Shown here piece by piece: positions 7,116-13,930 of a stretch of DNA of 20,551 nt (position 1 is the stretch's first letter; every line of letters starts with the position of its first letter). The translations under genes and the position numbers were made by a program. Source of the DNA: JAZGBC01 sp036444495 (lineage in GTDB: Bacteria; Pseudomonadota; Alphaproteobacteria; Kiloniellales; J153); assembly GCA_036444495.1 (NCBI GenBank), contig JAZGBC010000166.1:1-20551 (forward strand), given 5' to 3'. The notes under the pieces were generated by a model, which saw nothing but the letters and a program-made list of their open reading frames with translations, was not told the origin of the DNA and ran no database searches.

Positions 7116-7364
7116 ATGGCGGATGTCGGCGGTGTCGGGGCCAAGCGCCTGCGCGCCTTCGTCGAGCGCATCGAGCGTCTGGAAGAGGAAAAGGCGGCGC
7201 TGATGGCCGATATCCGCGAGGTCTACGCCGAGGCCAAGGGTGACGGTTACGACGTCAAGACCCTGCGCCACGTGGTCAGGCTGAGGAAGCTGGACAGTTC
7301 CGACCGCCTGGAGCAGGAGGAGCTGCTCGACCTCTACAAGCGCGCGCTTGGCCTGGGGGGGTAG
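7116..7364 (+). CDS. gapR: GapR-family nucleoid-associated protein (DUF2312)
   Basis: Small DNA-binding protein of 82 residues. In Caulobacter GapR binds AT-rich, overtwisted DNA and supports replication and topoisomerase action. The conserved core is seen as LRAFVERIERLEEEKAALM (13-31), then IREVYAEAKGDGYDVKTLR (33-51), then a basic stretch and LLDLYKRALG (71-80). The sequence is helical and highly charged with coiled-coil character, as expected for the dimer/tetramer clamp. The N-terminus is shorter than in Caulobacter GapR. The ATG at 7116 has AGGGAGA 8 bases upstream. It stands alone on the plus strand, between the divergent CMD-like gene and the convergent SDR gene (6-base gap at 7365-7370). 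Confidence 0.93.
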   Translation: MADVGGVGAKRLRAFVERIERLEEEKAALMADIREVYAEAKGDGYDVKTLRHVVRLRKLDSSDRLEQEELLDLYKRALGLGG

Positions 7365-7370
7365 GCTCTC

Positions 7371-8069
7371 TTAAAATTTCTCCACCCAGGGCCTCAAGTC
7401 CAGCTCCTGGGTCCAGGCGCTCCTGGGCTGGAGGTGGAGTTGCCAGTAGGCTTCGGCGATGGCGGCGGGCGCCAGCAGCGCATCCTCGCCGCGCTCCTCG
7501 GGGCGGTAGCCGGGCCGCTCGCCGGCGATCTGGCCGTCGATGATGACGTGGGCCACGTGGATACCCTGGGGCCCCAACTCGCGCGCCATGGACTGGGCCA
7601 CCGCGCGCAGGCCGAACTTGGGCATGGCCAGGTTCATGAAGCCCGCCGAGCCGCGGAGCGAGGCCGTGGCCCCGGTGAAGAGGATCGTGCCCCGGCCCGC
7701 CGGGACCATGCGCTTCGCCGCCGCCTGGCCCACGTGAAAGCCGCCCAGGCAGCCGTTTCGCCAGCAGCGCTCGAAGTCCTCGGGCTCGATCTCCAGGATG
7801 CCGCCGCGCTGGTAGGCGCCGGCATTGAAGGCGACCAGCGTCGGCGGGCCCAGGTCGCGTTCCACCTCCTGGAACAGCGCCTCCACCGCGCCCGCATCGG
7901 TGGCGTCGCAGGCGTAGGCCCGGCCGCCGGTCTCTTCGGCCAGGCCGCTCAGCTCCTCCGGCCTGCGGCGGGCCACGGCGACCGCCATGCCGCCCTCGGC
8001 GAAGCGCCGCGCCAGCGCGGAGCCCAGACCGGGCCCGACGCCCACCACCACCGCAACCGGCTTGCTCAT
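7371..8069 (-). CDS. SDR-family protein with a degenerate active site
   Basis: Rossmann-fold protein of the short-chain dehydrogenase/reductase family, 232 residues. The nucleotide-binding turn is VVGVGPGLGSALARRFAEGG (8-27), followed by D55 and the FNAGAY turn (81-86). N105 and K151 of the usual tetrad are present, but the Tyr four residues before Lys is L147 and the catalytic Ser region reads TGATAS, with no Ser at the expected place. Oxidoreductase activity by the standard mechanism is therefore doubtful. The ATG at 8069 has a strong GGGGAGG site nine bases upstream and starts directly before the first beta strand. An in-frame ATG at 8102 overlaps the HAD stop (TAATG) and would add 11 residues. 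It is the third gene of the indolepyruvate oxidoreductase transcript. Confidence 0.88.
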   Translation of the reverse strand: MSKPVAVVVGVGPGLGSALARRFAEGGMAVAVARRRPEELSGLAEETGGRAYACDATDAGAVEALFQEVERDLGPPTLVAFNAGAYQRGGILEIEPEDFERCWRNGCLGGFHVGQAAAKRMVPAGRGTILFTGATASLRGSAGFMNLAMPKFGLRAVAQSMARELGPQGIHVAHVIIDGQIAGERPGYRPEERGEDALLAPAAIAEAYWQLHLQPRSAWTQELDLRPWVEKF

Positions 8070-8101
8070 GACTGCGTCCTCCCCGTTCGCTGTTTCCGCC
8101 A

Positions 8102-8812
8102 TTAGCCTGACATGGGAGGAGTCGCGTCCTCTAGGGCGTTGAAGATGGCCTCCAGGTCGGTGAAGTCGGGAACGACTCGGCTGGCGCCCGCGGCGGTGAG
8201 TCGCTCGGCGTGCCCGCCGGTTCCGACTCCGATGCAGGGCAGGCCGAGGCTGGCCGCGGTGCCCACGTCCCAGATGCCGTCGCCGATGCAGACGACGCGC
8301 GCGAAGTCATCCACGCCGGCCTGCTCTCGCGCCCGGGCGATGGCGGCGCGCACGATGCCTTGGCGCGACGGTCCGTCCTCGCCGAAGGCGGCCGGCGCAT
8401 CGTCGAGGTCGAGGCCCGAGCGGCCGATCTTGACCAGCGCCGCCTCGCGCCAAGCGCCGGTGGCGAGCGCCATGGACCAGTCGGCCCGCGCGCGCAACGC
8501 GGCGAGCAGCCCGGCGGCGCCGGGGAGCGCGGTATAGGCGCCGTCGCGGCCGGCGGCCTCGGCGAGCCGGACGCAGAACGCCGATTGCAGGCGGATGAGC
8601 TCGTCGGCGCTCGGCTCGCGGCCCTGGCGCTCGCGGATGACCTGGGCCGCGATGCCCGGGTCGGTGACGTGGTCGTAGCGCGCCCAGTCGGTGTCGACGT
8701 CGGCAATGCCGAGCGCGTCGTGGCAGGCCGCGACGAAACATTCGCCGTCCAGGTCGTCGGACTGTAGCAGCGTGCCGTCGACGTCGAAGATGGCGAGCTT
8801 GCGGGGCGGCAT
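8102..8812 (-). CDS. HAD-superfamily phosphatase (phosphoglycolate phosphatase-like)
   Basis: Cytoplasmic hydrolase of the haloacid dehalogenase superfamily, 236 residues. Motif I is FDVDGTL with D10 and D12. A helical C1-type cap spans roughly 16-95. Motif II is T118 in ALATGAW, the basic residue is K128 (with R150 nearby), and motif IV is GDGIWDV with D178 and D182. All four catalytic motifs are intact, so a phosphatase is likely. The substrate cannot be read; the ATGAWREA loop and C-terminal CIGVGTGG resemble phosphoglycolate phosphatase/beta-phosphoglucomutase-like members. It begins 10 bases after the indolepyruvate oxidoreductase stop and its TAA touches an SDR start codon, which indicates co-transcription. 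Confidence 0.9.
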   Translation of the reverse strand: MPPRKLAIFDVDGTLLQSDDLDGECFVAACHDALGIADVDTDWARYDHVTDPGIAAQVIRERQGREPSADELIRLQSAFCVRLAEAAGRDGAYTALPGAAGLLAALRARADWSMALATGAWREAALVKIGRSGLDLDDAPAAFGEDGPSRQGIVRAAIARAREQAGVDDFARVVCIGDGIWDVGTAASLGLPCIGVGTGGHAERLTAAGASRVVPDFTDLEAIFNALEDATPPMSG

Positions 8813-8822
8813 GGCCCGGCCG

Positions 8823-11800
8823 CTACTCCGCCGCGGTCTTGCGCGCGGCCGGATCGCGGAAAGCCTCGAGGAGCTCCGTCTCGCAGGCTTTGGCCTGGGC
8901 GATGCCCGCCTCCTTGACGTGGCCGAAGCCGCGGATGTGTTCGGGGATGGCGGCCAGATCCACGGCGAGACCGTGATTGTCCGGCCCGAGCCCGGTCATG
9001 AGCTCCTCGGCCAGGGTCTCATAGTCGAGGATCAGCCGGCGCTCGCGCCGCCGCTCGGCCGTATAGCCGAAAACATCGAGCGGCGTGCCGCGCAGCCGGC
9101 GGAACTCGGAGAGTAGCCGGAAGGCCCGCATCAGCCAGGGGCCGAACTCGCGCTTGATGAGATGTCCGCTCGCCGGATCGCGCCGGGCGATGAGTGGCGG
9201 GGCGAGGTGAAAGCGCAGCTTGGTGTTGCCCTCGAAGAGCTCGCGCACTTTGTTGCGGAACTCGGGCGCGGTGAAGAGGCGCGCCACCTCGTACTCGTCC
9301 TTGTAGGCGAGCAGCTTGAAGTAATAGCGCGCCACCGCTTCGCTCAGCCCCGACATGCCCGGGGTCTGGGCCGCCTCCGCGGCCTTGACGCGCTCGACCA
9401 GCGTCTCGTAACGCCTGGCATAGGCCGCATCCTGATAGGCGGTGAGGAAGGAGACACGCCGCGCCACCATCTCCTCGAGGTTCGCGGAGAGGTGGAGGCT
9501 CGGCGGCTCCTGCCTCGGCTTGGCCAGCTTTTCCACGGCGCCCAGGTCGTGCGCCGCACGCCGGCCCCAGAGGAAGGCCTGCTTGTTGCTCTCGACGGCC
9601 ATGCCGTTCAGCTCGATGGCCCGTTCGATCGCCTCGGCGGACAGGGGGATGAGCCCCTTCTGCCAGGCGAAACCCACCATGAAGAGGTTGGTGGCGATGG
9701 AATTGCCCAAGAGCGCGGTGGCCAGGCGCGTGGCGTCCACGAAGTCCGCCCCGCTGGTCCCCGCGGCATGCACGATGAGCTCGTGCAGGGTCCGGCCCGG
9801 AAAATGGACGTTCGGGTCGCGGATGAAGTCGCCGGTGATGGTCTCGTGGCTGTTGATGACCACGTGGCTCGCGCCCATCTGGATTTTGGACAGCACGTCG
9901 AAGCTGGCCGCCACCACCAAGTCGCAGCCCAGCACCAGGCGGGCGCCGCCGGCCGAGATGCGCACCGCATGGATATCCTCGGGCTCGCGCGCGATGCGCA
10001 GGTGGCTGACCACCGCGCCGCCCTTCTGCGCCAGCCCCGTCATGTCCAGCGTGGCGCAGCCCTTGCCCTCGAGATGGGCGGCCATGGCGAGCAGCGCGCC
10101 CACGGTCACCACCCCGGTGCCGCCCACGCCGGTGACCAGGATGCCATAGGGCTCGTCGATCCGGGGGATTTCGGGTGTTGGCAGGGCCGCGAAGACATCC
10201 GGCGTCTGGGCCGGCTCCTCCGCCTTGGGCCGGCGCAACCGGCCGCCGAGCACGGTCACGAAGCTGGGGCAGAAACCGTTGAGGCAGGAATAATCCTTGT
10301 TGCAGGACGACTGGTCGATCGTGCGCTTGCGGCCGAACTCGGTCTCGAGCGGCACGACGGAGAGGCAGTTGGAGGCTACCGAGCAATCGCCGCAGCCCTC
10401 ACACACCAGGTCGTTGATGACCACGCGCTTGGCCGGGTCGGGATAGAGGCCGCGCTTGCGCCGGCGGCGTTTTTCCGCGGCGCACATCTGGTCGTAGACG
10501 AGCACGGTCACCCCCGCCACATCGCGCAAGGCCCGCTGCACCTGGTCCAGTTGGTCACGGTGGTGCAGGGTGACGCCCGGCGCCCATTCGGTGCCGATGG
10601 GGTATTTGTCCGGCTCGTCGCTCACCACGACGATCTTCTTGACGCCCTCGGCATAGAGCTGGCGCGTGATCATGGCCGGATCGAGCGGCCCGTCCATGGG
10701 CTGTCCGCCGGTCATGGCGACCGCGTCGTTGTAGAGCAGCTTGAAGGTGATGTTCACACCCGCGGCGACACAGGCGCGCACCGCCAGAATGCCCGAGTGG
10801 AAATAGGTGCCGTCGCCCAGGTTGACGAAAACGTGCTCGGTGGTGCTGAAGGGCGACTGGCCGATCCAGGGCACGCCCTCGCCACCCATCTGGGTGAAGG
10901 TGTCGGTGCTGCGGTCCATCCACTGCACCATGTAGTGGCAGCCGATACCGGCCAGCGCCCGGCTGCCCTCGGGCACCTTCGTGGAGCTGTTGTGCGGGCA
11001 GCCCGAGCAGAAATAGGGGATGCGCCGGATCGGGGAGGTCCCGGCCTCGAGCGCCTGTTCCTTCTCGGTCAGGAAGCGCAGGCGCTCCTCGATGCGCTCG
11101 CTGGAATAGAAGCGCGCGATGCGCTTGGCGATGGCGCGGGCGATGCGCGCGGGTGTGAGTTCGTTGGTGGAGGGAAGGATCCATTGGCCCTCCTCGTCGA
11201 ACTTGCCGACCACGCGCGGGCGCACGTCGGGGCGCCAGTTATAGAGCTGCTCCTTGACCTGGTTCTCCATGACCGCGCGCTTTTCCTCGACCACCAGGAT
11301 CTCCTCCAGCCCCTCGGCGAAGGCGCGCAGCCCGTCGCGCTCCAGCGGCCAGGTCATGCTCACCTTATAGACGGTGAGTCCGATGTCGGCGGCCATGGCC
11401 TCGTCGATGCCCAGGTCGTCGAGCGCCTGGCGTACGTCGAGGTAGGACTTGCCCGCGGTGACGATGCCGAAGCGCCGCTTGGGCGAATCGACGACGACCC
11501 GGTCCAGCTTGTTGGCGCGGGCAAAGGCGAGCGCGGCATAGACCTTGTAGCGGTGCAGGCGCTCTTCCTGCTCCAGCGGCGTATCCGGCCAGCGGATGTT
11601 GAGGCCGCCGGGCGGCATCTCGAAATCCTCCGGGATGACGATCGGGGTCCGGTCCGGGCCGACATGAACGCCGGCCGAACTATCCACGGTTTCGGCGATG
11701 GTCTTGAAGCCGACCCAGCAGCCCGAATAGCGCGACATGGCCCAGCCGTAGAGACCGAGATCGAGGAACTCCTGCACGCCCGCCGGATTGAGCAGCGGAA

Positions 11801-12302
11801 TCATGGCGTCGGCGAAGGCGTATTCGCACTGGTGCGCGGTGGTGGAGGACTTCGCCGTATGGTCGTCACCCGCCAGCGCCAGCACCCCGCCGTGGGCGGA
11901 GGCGCCGGCCAGGTTGCCGTGGCGCAGCACATCGCCCGAACGGTCCACGCCCGGACCCTTGCCGTACCACAGGGCGAAAACGCCGTCATAGCTGGAATCG
12001 CCGAACAGGCCGCCCTGCTGGCTGCCCCAGATGGCGGTGGCGGCCAGATCCTCGTTCACGCCGGGCTGGAAATGGATGTCGTTGTTCTGCAGGAAAGGGC
12101 GGGCCTGCCAGAGCTGTTGGTCGAGGCCGCCCAGCGGCGATCCGCGATAGCCGGAGATGAAACAGCCGGTCTTGAGGCCGGCGGCGGCGTCGCGCTGGCG
12201 CTGCATCATGGGCAGGCGGACGAGCGCCTGCGTTCCCGTCAGGTAAACGCGGCCCGATTGCAGTGTGTACTTGTCGTCGAGCGCAACCGCAGCAAGTGCC
12301 AT
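8823..12302 (-). CDS. Indolepyruvate ferredoxin oxidoreductase, fused alpha/beta type
   Basis: Thiamine-diphosphate and iron-sulfur enzyme that oxidatively decarboxylates aryl- or branched-chain 2-oxo acids to acyl-CoA with ferredoxin as acceptor. It has 1159 residues, the usual length of the fused form. Order (numbers from the GTG two codons upstream): pyrimidine-binding domain about 18-390; TPP domain about 425-610 with CSGCPHN (434-440) and GDGTYFHSG (498-506); a cysteine-rich segment CEGCGDC (636-642), C648, C669, C675, C680 that should bind iron-sulfur clusters; gamma domain about 718-910 starting at GVGGTGVV; and a C-terminal DUF6537 region about 930-1145. The ATG at 12302 is preceded by AGGTGG; the GTG at 12308 overlaps that site and is less likely. 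It heads a minus-strand transcript with HAD and SDR genes. A nearby acyl-CoA synthetase could supply or share aryl/acyl-CoA metabolism (inference). Confidence 0.96.
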   Translation of the reverse strand: MALAAVALDDKYTLQSGRVYLTGTQALVRLPMMQRQRDAAAGLKTGCFISGYRGSPLGGLDQQLWQARPFLQNNDIHFQPGVNEDLAATAIWGSQQGGLFGDSSYDGVFALWYGKGPGVDRSGDVLRHGNLAGASAHGGVLALAGDDHTAKSSTTAHQCEYAFADAMIPLLNPAGVQEFLDLGLYGWAMSRYSGCWVGFKTIAETVDSSAGVHVGPDRTPIVIPEDFEMPPGGLNIRWPDTPLEQEERLHRYKVYAALAFARANKLDRVVVDSPKRRFGIVTAGKSYLDVRQALDDLGIDEAMAADIGLTVYKVSMTWPLERDGLRAFAEGLEEILVVEEKRAVMENQVKEQLYNWRPDVRPRVVGKFDEEGQWILPSTNELTPARIARAIAKRIARFYSSERIEERLRFLTEKEQALEAGTSPIRRIPYFCSGCPHNSSTKVPEGSRALAGIGCHYMVQWMDRSTDTFTQMGGEGVPWIGQSPFSTTEHVFVNLGDGTYFHSGILAVRACVAAGVNITFKLLYNDAVAMTGGQPMDGPLDPAMITRQLYAEGVKKIVVVSDEPDKYPIGTEWAPGVTLHHRDQLDQVQRALRDVAGVTVLVYDQMCAAEKRRRRKRGLYPDPAKRVVINDLVCEGCGDCSVASNCLSVVPLETEFGRKRTIDQSSCNKDYSCLNGFCPSFVTVLGGRLRRPKAEEPAQTPDVFAALPTPEIPRIDEPYGILVTGVGGTGVVTVGALLAMAAHLEGKGCATLDMTGLAQKGGAVVSHLRIAREPEDIHAVRISAGGARLVLGCDLVVAASFDVLSKIQMGASHVVINSHETITGDFIRDPNVHFPGRTLHELIVHAAGTSGADFVDATRLATALLGNSIATNLFMVGFAWQKGLIPLSAEAIERAIELNGMAVESNKQAFLWGRRAAHDLGAVEKLAKPRQEPPSLHLSANLEEMVARRVSFLTAYQDAAYARRYETLVERVKAAEAAQTPGMSGLSEAVARYYFKLLAYKDEYEVARLFTAPEFRNKVRELFEGNTKLRFHLAPPLIARRDPASGHLIKREFGPWLMRAFRLLSEFRRLRGTPLDVFGYTAERRRERRLILDYETLAEELMTGLGPDNHGLAVDLAAIPEHIRGFGHVKEAGIAQAKACETELLEAFRDPAARKTAAE

Positions 12303-12340
12303 CGCCACCTAATCCCATCGTGGCGCATTCGAATCGCGCG

Positions 12341-12357
12341 GCAAGGTTAACCTTTGC
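12341..12357. promoter_or_regulatory. Palindrome upstream of the indolepyruvate oxidoreductase gene
   Basis: AAGGTTAACCTT (12343-12354) is a perfect 12-bp palindrome, and the flanks GGCAA/TTGCC continue the symmetry with a one-base bulge. It lies about 40 bases before the start codon, close to a second 8-bp palindrome ATTCGAAT (12327-12334). Its place suggests an operator; the binding protein is unknown. Confidence 0.4.
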
Positions 12358-12559
12358 CGAGCATTCCGGCAATCGGCGCCACCGGGTCGCGCGAAGAAAG
12401 AAAGGATTTGTCCCTTGCTACAGTGCCGTCATTCAAAATTGACCGATCGGGCCGTGCCAAACGAAATTTTCGGCACCCCCGGCGAACGTCGCAGGAAGCC
12501 GTGCCGCCTGTCCGCCTGCGGGTGGGCAGTTATCGTGGGCGGGAAAGATATCGTGAAGC

Positions 12560-13633
12560 TTAAATCGCCTGCTTGACCAGGGTCATCAGGTCGGTGCCCG
12601 GCAGCTTGCCGGTCTTGCAGCCGGCGAAGTTTGCGCCGCGCATGTTGGTGTCCATCAGGTCGGCGCCGCGCAGGTCGGCGCCCGACAGGTTGGCCCGCAC
12701 CAGGCTGGCGCCGCGCAGGTTGGCGGCGGCGAGCAGCGCGCCGGAGAGGTCCGCGTCGATCAAGGTCGCGGCTTCTAGATTGGCGGCCGCCAGAATTGCG
12801 CCGGAGAGGTCGCGGCCGGTCAGGTCGACGCCTGAGAAATCGGCCTGCTCGCCCATCTGTCCGCCGCTTGTGATCCAGGTCGTGTGTGCCTCGAGCGTCT
12901 CGCGAATCCAGGTATTGGTGATGCCGGTGTCGTTCGCGGTCTTGGCCGTGCTGAGGTCGATCTCCGACAGGTCCATTTCGCCCATCGAGGCGCCGCGCAG
13001 GTCGGCATCCGCGAGGCGCGCGCCGTTCAGGTTCGCGTTGATGAACTCCGCCCCCTGGAAGCGGGTCTCGCGCATGTCCGCGTTGGTCAGGTTGGTGCGG
13101 TCGAGCATGGCGCCGTTGAAATTCACGTTCTTGAGTTTGCTCATCGACATGTTGGTGCCGCGCAGGGTTGCGCCTCGGAATGTGCTCGAGATGGGTTCGC
13201 CGACCTGGTTGGTCTCCTCGTCGATGAAGGCGCATTCGCGCAGGTCGGAACCCTCGAACAGGGCGTCGGTCAGGTCGGCGTGCTCGAAAATCGAGGCGCG
13301 CAGATCGGCCTTGGTGAAATCGGCGCCGTTTAGATCGGCCTCGGTGAAATCGGCGGCGAAGAGGTTGGCGGAGCGGAAAGCGGCCCCGCGCAATTTCGTC
13401 TTGCTGAAGTTGCAGGCGAGCATCTCGGAATAGCTGAAATCCATGCCGGTGAAGTCCAGCCCGCTCAGGTCGCAGCGGCGCATGATGATCCTGCGGCCGT
13501 TGCGCACGCCTGTGAGGAAGTGACCGTGCACCTCCTGCAAGCGTACCAAAGCCGGTTGGGTGAGGCGGACTTCGCTAAATACCTGTGCCCCCGTGATCTT
13601 TTGTTGCGCGCGATTTTGCGCGTTGTTTTTCAT
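12560..13633 (-). CDS. Pentapeptide-repeat protein
   Basis: 357-residue protein built mainly of A(D/N)LXX pentapeptides, which fold as a right-handed quadrilateral beta-helix. Three repeat blocks are visible: about 52-136, 151-230 and 263-338. They are separated by an acidic loop (137-150) and a non-repeat segment (231-262) containing HTTWITSGGQMGEQADF, a motif I recall recurring in such proteins but cannot give a role. The N-terminal 50 residues are not repetitive, and there is no signal peptide or membrane segment. It is longer and less regular than Qnr-type gyrase protectors, so quinolone resistance is not implied. The ATG at 13633 has AGGA seven bases upstream. Function unknown; likely a protein-binding scaffold. 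Its upstream region is extremely AT rich. Confidence 0.93.
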   Translation of the reverse strand: MKNNAQNRAQQKITGAQVFSEVRLTQPALVRLQEVHGHFLTGVRNGRRIIMRRCDLSGLDFTGMDFSYSEMLACNFSKTKLRGAAFRSANLFAADFTEADLNGADFTKADLRASIFEHADLTDALFEGSDLRECAFIDEETNQVGEPISSTFRGATLRGTNMSMSKLKNVNFNGAMLDRTNLTNADMRETRFQGAEFINANLNGARLADADLRGASMGEMDLSEIDLSTAKTANDTGITNTWIRETLEAHTTWITSGGQMGEQADFSGVDLTGRDLSGAILAAANLEAATLIDADLSGALLAAANLRGASLVRANLSGADLRGADLMDTNMRGANFAGCKTGKLPGTDLMTLVKQAI

Positions 13634-13730
13634 ATCTTGTCCTGTCCTCGGTCCGGATCGTGTCGTGCGTCTAGATGACCGCCGGGCCCGCGACTCCGCC
13701 AGGCCCCGAGCCCGGACACCAGAAGCGCTT

Positions 13731-13751
13731 GGCGGCCACTCACGGCGGCCA
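13731..13751. repeat. Short direct repeat GGCGGCCA in the pentapeptide-gene leader
   Basis: GGCGGCCA occurs at 13731-13738 and 13744-13751, 13 bases apart, in the GC-rich part of the leader. Significance unknown; it may be chance in GC-rich DNA. Confidence 0.4.
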
Positions 13752-13800
13752 GGCTTCGCGGTTCCGTCCCTGTTCTACCATGGTGATTCAATAGAGTAAA

Positions 13801-13930
13801 AATTAAAGAAGAATAAACTTAAGGAATATTTTGCTATTTCTGTCATTTATATTAAATTATACTTAAAATGATCGAAGATAATAACAGTAATTGCGTGTAT
13901 TGCATATGGAATGACAACTATTAATTTAAG
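13801..13930. other. AT-rich intergenic island (22% GC)
   Basis: By hand count 29 of 130 bases are G or C, against roughly 65-70% in surrounding genes. It lies between the acyl-CoA synthetase stop and the pentapeptide-repeat gene. It has no open frame of note but holds a consensus TATAAT box reading towards the pentapeptide-repeat gene. It could bind an AT-selective nucleoid protein such as the GapR homologue in this window (inference). Confidence 0.85.
13856..13884 (-). promoter_or_regulatory. Promoter candidate for the pentapeptide-repeat gene
   Basis: On the minus strand TATAAT (13856-13861) is a perfect -10, with TTATTA (13879-13884) 17 bases upstream. The predicted leader is about 215 bases, long enough for post-transcriptional control. 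Confidence 0.45.

Noticed and set aside
8070..8102. The upstream SDR start at 8102 (TAATG with the HAD stop)
   Set aside because: The ATG at 8069 has a much better ribosome binding site and fits family length. The upstream start remains possible but is less likely.
9162..12350. A 1062-codon open frame on the plus strand opposite the indolepyruvate oxidoreductase gene
   Set aside because: Long antisense frames are expected opposite GC-rich genes. The translation is His/Gly/Ala/Arg-rich with no domain, while the minus-strand gene matches a known family over its full length.
12310..12370. tRNA T-arm-like sequence (GATTCGAATG with a pairing stem on the minus strand)
   Set aside because: There is no matching acceptor stem, anticodon arm or CCA end at the required distance. 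The symmetry is explained by short palindromes.
13634..13800. GC-rich leader of the pentapeptide gene as a riboswitch
   Set aside because: I see only a short direct repeat and common GC-rich pairing, with no known riboswitch core.
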